From Streptomyces sp. NBC_00353 (GTDB taxonomy: Bacteria; Actinomycetota; Actinomycetes; Streptomycetales; Streptomycetaceae), in contig NZ_CP107985.1 of NCBI RefSeq assembly GCF_036108815.1, forward strand, positions 8,615,501 to 8,679,500: a stretch of 64,000 nt of DNA, given 5' to 3'. A program made the position numbers and the translations under genes. Positions 51,533 to 60,412 of this stretch are shown here, one piece after another (position 1 is the stretch's first letter; each line of letters opens with the position of its first letter). The notes beneath the pieces were generated by a model. That model searched no databases, was not told the origin of the DNA, and worked only from the letters and a program-made list of their open reading frames with translations.

Positions 51533-52385
51533 TTCCCTCACCGCGAGCCCCGCCGTCACCAAGACCGAGCGGACCCAGGCCAGAGCCCGAGCCACCCGCA
51601 ACCGCAGGTTCCTGGTGCTCGGAAGCCGGATCGTACTTCTCCTCGCGGTCATCGGGCTGTGGGAGTGGCTGGCCCGGACCGCGGTCATCGATCCGTTCAA
51701 CTTCTCCATGCCGTCGAAGATCTGGGAGCAGATCCGCACCTGGGTGGTCGACGGCACCGCGCAGGGCTCCCTGTGGGAGCAGATCTGGTACACGCTCTAC
51801 GAAGCACTGCTCGGCTGGGTCATCGGTGTGATCGCCGGTGTGCTGCTCGGTATCGCGCTGGGCCGGATCCGCTTCGCCGCCGACGTTCTCGGCCCGTACA
51901 TCAAGGTGCTCAACGCCCTGCCGCGCATCGTGCTCGCGCCGATCTTCCTGATCTGGTTCGGCCTCGGCCCCGCCTCGAAGGTGGCCTCAGCGGTCGTCCT
52001 CGTCTTCTTCCCCGTCTTCTTCAACGCGTTCCAGGGCGCCAGGGAGGTGGACCGCAACCTCGTGGCCAATTCCCGCATTCTGGGCGCCAGCAACCGCCAG
52101 GTCACCTTCCAGGTGGTCATCCCCTCGGCTACGTCATGGATCTTCACCAGCCTGCATGTGAGCTTCGGCTTCGCGCTCATCGGCGCGATCGTCGGTGAGT
52201 ACATCGGTGCCACCAAGGGGCTCGGACTGCTGGTCGCCGCTTCCCAGGGCACCTTCAACGCCGCCGGCGTCTACGCCGCGATGGTGATCCTCGCGGTCGT
52301 CGCACTGCTTGCCGAAGGCCTGTTGACCTTCCTCGAGAAGCGGCTCTTCCGCTGGAAGCCGGCTGACGCCGACTCCGCGCGCTGA
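51522..52385 (+). CDS. ABC transporter permease (SsuC/TauC-like)
   Basis: 287 aa from the ATG at 51522, with GAGAGGGG 8 nt upstream; a GTG at 51513 is in frame. Six membrane segments and an EAA loop (RNLVANSRILGASNRQVTFQ), typical of the BPD-type aliphatic-sulfonate permease family. Partner of the ATPase before it and the lipoprotein after it. Confidence 0.88.
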   Translation: MSPDSLTASPAVTKTERTQARARATRNRRFLVLGSRIVLLLAVIGLWEWLARTAVIDPFNFSMPSKIWEQIRTWVVDGTAQGSLWEQIWYTLYEALLGWVIGVIAGVLLGIALGRIRFAADVLGPYIKVLNALPRIVLAPIFLIWFGLGPASKVASAVVLVFFPVFFNAFQGAREVDRNLVANSRILGASNRQVTFQVVIPSATSWIFTSLHVSFGFALIGAIVGEYIGATKGLGLLVAASQGTFNAAGVYAAMVILAVVALLAEGLLTFLEKRLFRWKPADADSAR

Positions 52386-52480
52386 CGTCTGTTCCACACG
52401 CCGGCGCCGACTCCGCACGCCGGCGCCACCCGCCATTCGAATATCCGATCGTTTCTTCTCTTCACGAGGACGTGAACCAG

Positions 52481-53524
52481 ATGCGTACACTCACCCGGGT
52501 CTCGGCCGTCGCCGTCGCCGGCGCACTCGCCCTGACCACCCTGACCGCCTGTGGCTCCAACTCCGAGTCCAGCGGCGCCTCCGACGGCAAGAACGTCAAG
52601 GTCAAGATCATGGTGGGGGGCCTCGACAAGGTCATCTACCTGCCCGCGATGCTCACCGAGCGGCTGGGCTACTTCAAGGACGAAGGGGTGTCGGTCCAGC
52701 TCCTGACCGAGCCGGCGGGCGTCCAGGCCGAGACGGCCCTGGTCTCCGGTGATGTGCAGGGCACGGTCGGCTTCTACGACCACACCCTCGACCTCCAGGT
52801 GAAGGGCAAGCAGGTCGAGTCCGTCGTCCAGTTCTCACAGGCTCCGGGCGAGGTCGAGATCGTCTCCAACCAGGCAGCGGGCGACATCAAGTCACCGAAG
52901 GACTTCAAGGGCAAGAAGCTCGGCGTGACGGGCATCGGCTCCTCGACCGACTTCCTGACGAAGTACCTCGCCGTCAACAGCAATGTGCAGACAAGCCAGT
53001 TCACCCCCGTCGCAGTGGGAGCGGGTCAGACCTTCATCTCCGCCCTCCAGCAGGGCTCCATCCAGGGGGGCATGACCACCGACCCGACCGTCGCCACCAT
53101 CCTGGACAAGAAGCTCGGCAAGATTCTCATCGACATGCGCACCCCCGAAGGCTCCAAGCAGGCGCTCGGCGGGCTCTACCCGTCCTCCAGCCTCTACATG
53201 CAGACCGAATGGGTCAACAGTCACAAGGAAACCGTCCAGAAGCTGGCCAACGCCTTCGTCAGGACGCTGAAGTGGATGTCCACGCACAGCGCGGACGAGA
53301 TCGCGGCCAAGATGCCCGCCGACTACGCGCAGGGCGGCGGCAAGGCCCTCTATGCGCAGGCCATCAAGAGCACGCTGCCCATGTTCACCACGGACGGCGT
53401 CATGCCCGCCGACGGACCCGCCACCGTCGAGCGGGTCCTCAAGGCCTTCAACCCGAACCTGAAGAACGCCAAGGTCGACCTCGACAAGACCTTCACCACT
53501 GAGTTCGTCAAGAAGGCGAGCTGA
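52481..53524 (+). CDS. ABC transporter substrate-binding lipoprotein (NMT1/SsuA-like)
   Basis: 347 aa. Lipobox LTACG after a short signal; NMT1/THI5-like fold (KIMVGGLDKVIYLPAMLTERL, GVTGIGSSTDFLTKY, YMQTEWVN). Binds the imported compound (sulfonate, nitrate, pyrimidine precursor or similar). The ATG at 52481 fits a GAGGA site about 10 nt upstream; a GTG at 52472 overlaps it. Followed by a long perfect palindrome. Confidence 0.85.
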   Translation: MRTLTRVSAVAVAGALALTTLTACGSNSESSGASDGKNVKVKIMVGGLDKVIYLPAMLTERLGYFKDEGVSVQLLTEPAGVQAETALVSGDVQGTVGFYDHTLDLQVKGKQVESVVQFSQAPGEVEIVSNQAAGDIKSPKDFKGKKLGVTGIGSSTDFLTKYLAVNSNVQTSQFTPVAVGAGQTFISALQQGSIQGGMTTDPTVATILDKKLGKILIDMRTPEGSKQALGGLYPSSSLYMQTEWVNSHKETVQKLANAFVRTLKWMSTHSADEIAAKMPADYAQGGGKALYAQAIKSTLPMFTTDGVMPADGPATVERVLKAFNPNLKNAKVDLDKTFTTEFVKKAS

Positions 53525-53608
53525 CCCCGGGCAGTCCGATCCCCCGAACGGCGGAACGCGCCGTACGAGGCTGATGCGATACGGACCGGCGCCCCGGCGA
53601 AGTCCGAC

Positions 53609-53650
53609 GAGGCGCTTGACGGAGAGGCCGGCCTCTCCGTCAAGCGCCTC
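53609..53650. terminator. 42-bp perfect palindrome
   Basis: Both halves (21 bp, starting GAGGCGCTTGACGG) are exact reverse complements with no spacer. 85 bp after the substrate-binding gene; acts as terminator for the SsuABC-like operon and is 58 bp before the next start. Confidence 0.75.
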
Positions 53651-53708
53651 TGCCACCTTCTGGCTAAGGTCGACGAGGGGCCTGAGTACCAGATCGACGG
53701 AGGCTCCC

Positions 53709-54173
53709 ATGACGGTGAAACTTGAAGCACGCGATGTGGCCCCGCGCCTCGCCACCGGTGCGTTCATCCTGAACTCAGGTCTGAGCAAGCTGAAAGCGGA
53801 CCAGGAGACGGCGGCGGGCGTGCACGGCATGGCCTGCATCGCCTATCCGTTCTTGGAGAAGTTGGACGCGCGGCGCTTCACCCGGCTGCTCGCCTGGTCG
53901 GAGATCGCCGTCGGCGGGACGCTGCTCGCCCCCTTCGTACCGACCCGACTGGCCGGAGTGGCGCTCACCGGCTTCTCCGCCGGGCTGGTCGGTCTGTACC
54001 TGAGGGTCCCCGGAATGCGGGAGTCCGGCAGTCTGCGACCTACCCAGACCGGCATCCCGCTGGCCAAGGACTTCTGGATGCTGGGCATGGGAATCGGATT
54101 CCTGGGCGCGCACGCACCACGCGGAGGCGAAAGCGCGACACGGTGTCCGTGGCACCGGTGCCGACGTCACTGA
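53709..54173 (+). CDS. Small membrane protein (DoxX-like)
   Basis: 154 aa from the ATG at 53709, with GGAGG 6 nt upstream. About four hydrophobic segments; a GAFILNSGLSKLKAD start and a YLRVPGMRESGS loop recall DoxX/MauE-like membrane proteins. The C terminus ends in an odd Arg/Cys-rich tail. Function unknown. Confidence 0.65.
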   Translation: MTVKLEARDVAPRLATGAFILNSGLSKLKADQETAAGVHGMACIAYPFLEKLDARRFTRLLAWSEIAVGGTLLAPFVPTRLAGVALTGFSAGLVGLYLRVPGMRESGSLRPTQTGIPLAKDFWMLGMGIGFLGAHAPRGGESATRCPWHRCRRH

Positions 54174-54295
54174 CGGGACAGCCTGCGCCGGGCCGACGGC
54201 CGGCGTCCGCAGCCCGCGAGGCACATGGCGTGCGGCGGGGTGTGCGGCGCGTGTCGATGGCAGGGTCCGGGCGCGGAAACGGCGATGGTGTTCGC

Positions 54296-54805
54296 ATGAA
54301 CAGCGCAGACCTTTTGACGGACGCGTTCACACGAATCCAGGAAGCGGTGCACTCGGCGGTCGAGGGCCTTTCCGTCGACGACCTGCACGTCCGGCTCGAC
54401 GACGGCGCGAACTCGATCGCCTGGCTGGTGTGGCACCTCACCCGGATTCAGGACGACCATGTCTCGGATGCGGCCGGTGTGCAGCAGGTCTGGTTCTCCC
54501 AGGACTGGGCCTCCCGCTTCGACCTGCCCTTCGACAAGGGAGCCACCGGATACGGGCAGAGCAGCAAACAGGTCGCGGCTGTCCGGGTGGGCTCGCCCGA
54601 ACTGCTGCTCGGCTACTACGACGCCGTCCACGAGCAGAGCGTCGAGTTCATTCGTGGCCTCCACCCCAGGTCCCTGGAACGCATTGTGGATGAGACCTGG
54701 TCGCCGCCGGTCACTCTCGGAGTGCGTCTGATCAGCGTCATCACGGACGACCTGCAACATGTCGGCCAGGCAGCATTCGTCCGGGGTTCGCTGGAGCGCC
54801 GGTAG
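54296..54805 (+). CDS. DinB/DUF664-family protein
   Basis: 169 aa from the ATG at 54296; the frame is open for 51 codons upstream but without homology. Four-helix bundle with the metal-site histidines of the DinB family: NSIAWLVWHLTR (H1) and a late DDLQHVGQAAFVRG (H3). The family includes mycothiol-dependent enzymes. No ribosome site is clear. Confidence 0.75.
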   Translation: MNSADLLTDAFTRIQEAVHSAVEGLSVDDLHVRLDDGANSIAWLVWHLTRIQDDHVSDAAGVQQVWFSQDWASRFDLPFDKGATGYGQSSKQVAAVRVGSPELLLGYYDAVHEQSVEFIRGLHPRSLERIVDETWSPPVTLGVRLISVITDDLQHVGQAAFVRGSLERR

Positions 54806-54815
54806 AAACGCTCAC

Positions 54816-54857
54816 GGCCGGGCGGTGCGCGGGGGTGAATCCGCGTACCGCCCGGCC
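54816..54857. terminator. Bidirectional hairpin terminator
   Basis: 17-bp stem (54816-54832 with 54841-54857; GGCCGGGCGGTGCGCGG against its complement, one G-T wobble), 8-nt loop, between convergent DUF664 and aldo/keto reductase genes. Confidence 0.8.
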
Positions 54858-54877
54858 CCGGCGACAGCGCCTGCGGA

Positions 54878-55861
54878 TCACGAGTAGAAGTTGCGCTCCC
54901 ACCGGTGCTTGGCCAGCACGGCGAGCTGGTCGGCGGTGAGCGGACGTCCGTCGCTCAGGGCCGTGTTGCGCTCGACGTTGCGTACGGAGCGCATTCCGGG
55001 GATGACGGTGGAAACCGCCGGCGAACTCAGTACGAACCGCAACGCATGCTCGGCGATCTCATCGGGAGCGATGCCGAGGTCGGCGACGATCGCGGCCACC
55101 CGCTGCTCGACCTGTGCCGGGCGGTCGTCGCGGAAGTAGCGGTTGCGCCAGTCGCCCTCGGGAAACGTCGTGCCGGCGGTGATCCGGCCGGTGAGGCCGC
55201 CTTCGTCCAGCGCCACCCGCACGATGACACCGACGCCGTGCTCCTCACAGGCCGGCAGCAGAGCGTCGGCGGGCGCCTGGTCGAAGAGGTTGTAGATGAC
55301 CTGCACGCTGTCCACGGCGCCGCTGCGTACGAGTGCGAGTGCGTTGTCGGGCTGGTGGTCGTTGATGGAGACACCGAACAGGCGGATCTTGCCCTCCTGC
55401 TTCAGTTCCGCGATCGTCTCCAGCCAGTCACCACGGCCGACCCAGTCATCGCTCCAGACGTGGAACTGCAGTACGTCGAAGTGGTCCAGGCCGCCGGCGC
55501 GCAGACTGGTCTCCAGGCTCTTGCGGATGTGCTCGCCCGGGAACGTCTCAGCCGGGTCCAGACCGTCGGGCGCCGGCCAGGTGCCGTTCTTCGGCGGCAC
55601 CTTGGTCGCGACCTGCACCTCGTCGTCGGTCCGCTCGCGGACGACCCGGCCGACGATGCGCTCGCTCTCGCCGTAGCCGCGCGCCGTATCGATGAAGTTC
55701 ACGCCGAGGTCGATGGCACGGTGCAGGGCGCGTACGGATTCGTCCTCCGTGGCACCCACCCAGCTGGACTCACCGATGCCCCACGCGCCGTATCCGATCT
55801 CGGACACGGACAGTCCACTGCGTCCCAGCTCGCGGTAGCGCACAATCATCCTCCACGTCAT
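54878..55861 (-). CDS. Aldo/keto reductase
   Basis: 327 aa from the ATG at 55861 (GAGGACC right upstream). TIM-barrel AKR with the tetrad region NFIDTARGYGESE (Asp, Tyr), KVPPK (Lys) and FHVWS (His), and an NADPH site near GMRSVRNVERN. The start RYRELGRSGLSVSEIGYG is that of the AKR11/PdxI-like group. It follows the fucosidase gene (71 bp), so it may reduce a fucose-derived aldehyde, but this is inference. Confidence 0.83.
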   Translation of the reverse strand: MTWRMIVRYRELGRSGLSVSEIGYGAWGIGESSWVGATEDESVRALHRAIDLGVNFIDTARGYGESERIVGRVVRERTDDEVQVATKVPPKNGTWPAPDGLDPAETFPGEHIRKSLETSLRAGGLDHFDVLQFHVWSDDWVGRGDWLETIAELKQEGKIRLFGVSINDHQPDNALALVRSGAVDSVQVIYNLFDQAPADALLPACEEHGVGVIVRVALDEGGLTGRITAGTTFPEGDWRNRYFRDDRPAQVEQRVAAIVADLGIAPDEIAEHALRFVLSSPAVSTVIPGMRSVRNVERNTALSDGRPLTADQLAVLAKHRWERNFYS

Positions 55862-55932
55862 GGTCCTCGTCCTGACCGAGCCGAGGCTTCTGCCAGGAAT
55901 CACGTTGACAATAAGCGACTCGGGCGCCGGGG

Positions 55933-57195
55933 TCAGTCGGGTTTCGCCGAGGCCGGAGCTGCCTGTCCGTGGGTCGGTGGTGCAGGTGTCGCGGAGTGGC
56001 CGCAGTCGAAGCCGTTCACTGCTGCCAGAGCCTGATTCCCGCCCGTCAGCCGGATCTGGATCTCCCGTACGGTGACGGGCTCGAAGGCATGGAAGCGCCG
56101 GATGCCGACGGTGCGGCCCTCGGCGATCACCCGTCCGTCGACGACCAGTTCATGGTGCGCGATGTGCTGGCCCCCGGCCAGGTTCTCGCGCAGTTCCAGG
56201 TGGTCGATACGGACAGGTTCGGCGAAGCGGGCGAGCACCCCGGTGCCGGTGTTCGTCAGCTCGCACGGGATCGGTGTGGCGAATCGGCGGGCCATCTCGT
56301 CGGTGAGGTCGAGGAGCCTGGTGCGGTCGGCGTCGTCGATCCGGCCCCGCCGGTCCGGGGGAACGTTGAGCAGCAGGCCCGCACCGAGGCCGACCGAGTG
56401 GTACCAGATGGTCAGGAGTTGGTCGCGGCTCTTGAGGGTGTGGAGGTCGTCGGGCTGCCAGAACCAGTTGGCCCGGATGGGCACGTCACATTCCGGCGGG
56501 AGATAGCGGGCCGTGTCGAGGGCGGCCGGTCCGTCGTCGTAGAGGCTGATGTCGGTGGAGTCGGTGACGTACCGGCAAGGATCGCTTGCGAGGCCGTCCT
56601 CGTTCCCCACCCAGCGGATGGTCGGACGGCCCAGGTTGAAGACCATCGCCTGCGGCTGATGTTCATCGATGACCGCCATGACGGCGTCCCAGTCGTAGGT
56701 GCGGCCCTCGGACCCTGCCCCGTCGAACCACAGTTCGTACAGCGGACCGTAGTCGGTGCACAGCTCGGTGAGCTGGCGCAGGTAGAAGTCGTCGTACGCT
56801 TCGGGGTCGTCGTAGCAGTCGGCGTTGCGGTCCCAGGGCGACAGGTAGAGTCCCAGGCCGATTCCCGCCTTACGGCAGGCCCGGGACAGTTCTGCAACGA
56901 CGTCGCCCCGGCCGTCCCGCCACGGTGACGCGGCCACGGAGTAGTCGGTGGTTCCGGTCGGCCAGAGGCAGAACCCGTCGTGGTGCTTGGCGGTCAGCAC
57001 CACGTACTTGGCTCCGGCGGCGACTGCCGTGTCCACCCACTGCCCGGCATCCAGGTCGGTGGGATCGAAGGTGGCCGGGTCGAGGGTCCCGTCGCTCCAC
57101 TCCGTGTTGTTGAACGTGTTGATGCCGAAGTGCAGGAAGAGCCCGAATCCGTCCTGCTGCCAGGCGAGTTGGCCGGGTGTGGGGATGATGGTCAC
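55933..57195 (-). CDS. Alpha-L-fucosidase, GH29 family
   Basis: 420 aa from the GTG at 57195 (AAGGA 6 nt upstream). GH29 catalytic barrel: FGLFLHFGINTF near the start, AKHHDGFCLWPT (family signature around 60), YLSPWDRN, and the nucleophile aspartate in YELWFDGAG. The C-terminal 100 residues form a beta-sandwich (F5/8-like). No signal peptide is visible, so it should be cytoplasmic and act on imported fucosides. Regulated probably by the DeoR/LacI hybrid gene just upstream, whose operator is between them. Confidence 0.88.
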   Translation of the reverse strand: MTIIPTPGQLAWQQDGFGLFLHFGINTFNNTEWSDGTLDPATFDPTDLDAGQWVDTAVAAGAKYVVLTAKHHDGFCLWPTGTTDYSVAASPWRDGRGDVVAELSRACRKAGIGLGLYLSPWDRNADCYDDPEAYDDFYLRQLTELCTDYGPLYELWFDGAGSEGRTYDWDAVMAVIDEHQPQAMVFNLGRPTIRWVGNEDGLASDPCRYVTDSTDISLYDDGPAALDTARYLPPECDVPIRANWFWQPDDLHTLKSRDQLLTIWYHSVGLGAGLLLNVPPDRRGRIDDADRTRLLDLTDEMARRFATPIPCELTNTGTGVLARFAEPVRIDHLELRENLAGGQHIAHHELVVDGRVIAEGRTVGIRRFHAFEPVTVREIQIRLTGGNQALAAVNGFDCGHSATPAPPTHGQAAPASAKPD

Positions 57196-57475
57196 GATGG
57201 TCCTTGAATCGCGGTTCGGTGACGGGAGGCAGCACGTCGGGGCGCCGCGTGGGCGGGCGGGGAGGAGTTGAACCGGCGGGGTAGTGCTTGGGTATCGGCG
57301 AGGAGTCCCCGCGAGGCGTGGATCAGCGCGGCTTCCTCGCGCATCGTGCCGAGGCGTGACACCCGGGAGACGGCTGGTTTCCGGGAGTTCCGGCGGATGA
57401 CGCACGGAAAGACTCCATGGTTCTCTCCTGGGACCTGCGAGCGACGTTGAGTGATCGCAATGGTTCGCACAGGAA

Positions 57476-57509
57476 CGATCGATGTCAATATCAAACAGAC
57501 AATCGATCG
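57476..57509. promoter_or_regulatory. Operator candidate upstream of the fucosidase
   Basis: CGATCGAT (57476-57483) and ATCGATCG (57502-57509) form an inverted repeat with an 18-bp AT-rich spacer inside the 407-bp gap (57196-57602) between the hybrid regulator and the fucosidase. The rest of that gap holds no credible gene. Confidence 0.5.
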
Positions 57510-57602
57510 CTAATGATCGGTAGCGGTCAGGAGAAAGTTGAACGCCACACATCTCAACCGGCCCCACGGCCGGGGAATTGAGATGTGCGGCATCCGGGGG
57601 TG

Positions 57603-58670
57603 TCAGCTGCCGGTGGAGTGACGGACGCGTAGTTCGGGCAGGACGAGCAGTCGGTGGCGGGCGGCGCCTGGCCGGTCGAGGCGGCGGACGAGCAGGTCGA
57701 CCGCGGAGGCTCCGACCTCGTGCTTGGCCGGGGCAATGGCGCTCAGAGGGATGTCCGCGAGAGCGGCAACTTCGTCGTCGTAGGCCAGGATCGCCACATC
57801 GTCCGGTACCTTCACCGCCCCGGCGCGCAACCGCCGGAGCAGCGCGAGCGCCTCGTTGTCCGGATGCACGATGACGGCATCGACCTGCCCGCCGGCCACG
57901 GCGTCGGCCAGCTCCTGGTTCGGCCGGTCGTAGCGGGCGTCGCTGGCCCCCCAGCTGCCCATGTCGAATACCAGCCCCTCCGGCGGCTGGAGTCCGGCGG
58001 CGCGCAGACCCGCCCGGTACCCGTCGATGACCCACGGCCCCGTGGGGCTGGGCGCGCGCACCAGGAGTGCGATACGGCGTCTGCCGATGCCGACCAGGTG
58101 TGTGACGGCGAGGTGGGCACCGTAGGTGTGGTCGGACGCCACGTACTCGGCCGGGGACTCCGACGCCACCGGGCGCCGCTCCATCAGCACGACGGGTACC
58201 GGGAGTCTGCCGCACCATTCGTGGACACTGTCGTCGGACGGTGCGACGAGCAGCCCGTCGACGCCGTCCTCGACCATCTGCCGGGCGTGTGCGCGTTCCT
58301 CGTGCGGGTTGTACTCGGAGATGCCCAGTACCAGCCGGACTCCGCGGGCCGCCGCGGCCTCGCGGGCCCCCTTGATCACCTCGGGGTAGTAGTAGCCGGC
58401 CGAAGGCACGATCAGGCCGAATGTGCGGTCCCGGCCCACCGGCTGGGGTGCGGTGCTTCCGCCGTCGGCCCGGGCGGTCTCCGCCCACGCGCCGGGAAGC
58501 ATCGCACCGCCGTGGACCCGGACCACGAGTCCGCGGTCGGCCAGGATCTCGACATCACGGCGGATCGTCACCGATGAAACGCCCAGCTCGGCTGCGAACT
58601 GCGTGACCCGCAGCGCGTTGCCCTCCCGCAGCCGGCGCAGGATCGCCTGATGTCGCTCCTCGGCATGCAT
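57603..58670 (-). CDS. Hybrid regulator: DeoR-type winged helix plus LacI-type sugar-binding domain
   Basis: 355 aa. Residues 1-60 are a DeoR-type winged helix (RVTQFAAELGVSSVTIRRDVEIL, cited in part); residues 80-355 are a periplasmic-binding/LacI-type effector domain (GRDRTFGLIVPSAGYYYPEV, IVHPDNEALALLRRL, AILAYDDEVAALADIPLSA). The effector domain should bind a sugar, here plausibly fucose. It is upstream of and co-directional with the GH29 gene with a candidate operator in between. Confidence 0.85.
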   Translation of the reverse strand: MHAEERHQAILRRLREGNALRVTQFAAELGVSSVTIRRDVEILADRGLVVRVHGGAMLPGAWAETARADGGSTAPQPVGRDRTFGLIVPSAGYYYPEVIKGAREAAAARGVRLVLGISEYNPHEERAHARQMVEDGVDGLLVAPSDDSVHEWCGRLPVPVVLMERRPVASESPAEYVASDHTYGAHLAVTHLVGIGRRRIALLVRAPSPTGPWVIDGYRAGLRAAGLQPPEGLVFDMGSWGASDARYDRPNQELADAVAGGQVDAVIVHPDNEALALLRRLRAGAVKVPDDVAILAYDDEVAALADIPLSAIAPAKHEVGASAVDLLVRRLDRPGAARHRLLVLPELRVRHSTGS

Positions 58671-58839
58671 GCTGGTGCTCCTTTCTCGCGACCGCCCTGT
58701 TCAGGCACAGCTCAGGTCGCCTCAGATCATTCATGCGCGTTTCTGTCCATACGATCAGACGCGCGTGAACCGTCTCTTCCTGAAGCTCCTGAGTGAAGAG
58801 GAACGACAAACGACAGCTGTCGCACACCTGAAGCCGGTG

Positions 58840-60240
58840 TCAGGCTTCTTCCGCGATCGGGGCCCCGGCGCTGCCCGTGGTGTCCGCGGCATAGCGCGGC
58901 GCGTGCCGCGGCCAGGGTTTGGCGGCTTCGATCTGCGCCGCGAGTTCCAGCAGGCGCTTCTCGCCGCCGGGCTTGGCGACAAGCTGCACTGCGACGGGCA
59001 TCGCTTCGGCGTCCACCCCCACGGGGACGGCGAGCGCCGGCCAGCCCGCGATGTTCCAGGAGCCGAAGAGTGAGGCCGTGCGGGTGCTGACCGCCGAGGT
59101 GCGCAGCGCGCCGTGTTCGCCCCAGCGCTTCGCCTGCGCCGCCGGCCGGCTGAGCGCGGGCAGCAGCAGGACATCGATCTCTCCGAAGAAGCGTTCTGCG
59201 GCCTCGGTGCGCCAGCGGTCCCGCGCGTGGTCCCCCTGCAGGTGCACGGCCGCCAGCGTCCTGCCGATTGCGGCCAACCGCCGGGTGCTCCGGTCGAGTT
59301 CGGTGCGGTCGAGTCCCTCGGCGCTCTGGTGCGCGGAGGCGTACCAGGAGCTCAGCGACGCAGGTCCCAGCCATGCCGGATAGCGCTGGGTGTGCCGGGA
59401 CACCGTGTGCCCGAGTCCTTCCAGCAGCCTTCCGGTTTCCAGCGCGGCACGGCGGTATTCGGCGGCGATCGCAAAGCCCGGCGATATCGACCGGACCGAC
59501 ACGCCGATACGCAGCGGCCCCGGTTCGCCGAGTTGCGCGAAGTCCGGTTCACCGGCCATCACGGCCAGTCCGAGGGCCGCGTCCTGCACCGTGGTCGCGA
59601 TGGGGCCGTTCTCGACCAGGTCGAACCAGGTCGGGTCGTCCGGTGCGTGCGGCACGACGCCGCGCCCGGGCTTGATCCCGATGGTTCCGCAGCAGGCGCA
59701 GGGGATACGGATCGAGCCGAACCCGTCGTTGCCGTGCGCCAGGGGGACGAGACCGGCGGCCACTGCGGCCGCGCTGCCGCCCGAGGAGCCGCCGGGTGTG
59801 CGCTGCTCGTTCCAGGGGTTGCGGGCGATCCCGTAGACGCTGTCCGCCATCGGGACCAGGCAGAGTTCCGGCACGTTGGTCAGACCGATCACCACGGCGC
59901 CCGCCGCCCGCAGCCGCTCGACGATCACATGGTCGGCGGAGCTGCGGTCCGGCGCGGTGGCAGCGGATCCGCTGCGGGCCTGCTCGCCCGCGACCGCGAT
60001 GTTGTCCTTGATCGCAACCGGGACCCCTGCGAGCGGCAGGGAAGCGCGATCGGTCCGCCGGTCCACCGCCTCCGCCTCTGCCTGCGCCTGCTCCGCCCGC
60101 ACGTGCCGGAAAGCGGACAGGCCCGGATCGAGCCGGGCGATGCGGGCCAGATGCTGGCGGGTGACGTCGGCGGCGTCGGCCCGTCCTTCACGTACGGCGG
60201 CGGCGATGTCGACGGCGGTGCGGCCGGTCCAGTCGGTCAT
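58840..60240 (-). CDS. Amidase (amidase signature family)
   Basis: 466 aa from the ATG at 60240. Lys in VAIKDNIAVAG (about 77) and the Ser-cisSer segment TPGGSSGGSAAAV (about 150-162) complete the Ser-Ser-Lys site. Hydrolyses an amide; the substrate cannot be predicted. The ribosome site AAGG lies inside an mRNA hairpin directly before the ATG (60241-60256), so translation is probably weak or controlled. Confidence 0.87.
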   Translation of the reverse strand: MTDWTGRTAVDIAAAVREGRADAADVTRQHLARIARLDPGLSAFRHVRAEQAQAEAEAVDRRTDRASLPLAGVPVAIKDNIAVAGEQARSGSAATAPDRSSADHVIVERLRAAGAVVIGLTNVPELCLVPMADSVYGIARNPWNEQRTPGGSSGGSAAAVAAGLVPLAHGNDGFGSIRIPCACCGTIGIKPGRGVVPHAPDDPTWFDLVENGPIATTVQDAALGLAVMAGEPDFAQLGEPGPLRIGVSVRSISPGFAIAAEYRRAALETGRLLEGLGHTVSRHTQRYPAWLGPASLSSWYASAHQSAEGLDRTELDRSTRRLAAIGRTLAAVHLQGDHARDRWRTEAAERFFGEIDVLLLPALSRPAAQAKRWGEHGALRTSAVSTRTASLFGSWNIAGWPALAVPVGVDAEAMPVAVQLVAKPGGEKRLLELAAQIEAAKPWPRHAPRYAADTTGSAGAPIAEEA

Positions 60241-60307
60241 GGTTGATGAGTCAACCTTGCGCTGCCCGCGCCGCCAATCCCTCTGCACTCGTGTTACCGA
60301 ACGGTAA
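60241..60307. promoter_or_regulatory. Start-codon hairpin and palindromic operator of the amidase / SpoIIE intergenic region
   Basis: GGTTGA (60241-60246) and TCAACC (60251-60256) give a 6-bp hairpin touching the amidase ATG. Further up, TTACCG-AA-CGGTAA (60294-60307) is a near-perfect palindrome of TetR-operator type between the divergent genes. Confidence 0.45.
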
Positions 60308-60412
60308 TCTCGTGCCGCATGGGGTGGGGAGGCTTTTGGACAAGTTGTGAGCGGGTTGCCGTGGAGGAGACTGGGAGCACAAGGACGCAGATGCAGGACG
60401 AGGCTGGTGGAC

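Noticed and set aside
57192..57494. 100-codon minus-strand frame before the fucosidase
   Set aside because: It covers the candidate operator and overlaps the GH29 start; no homology or ribosome site.
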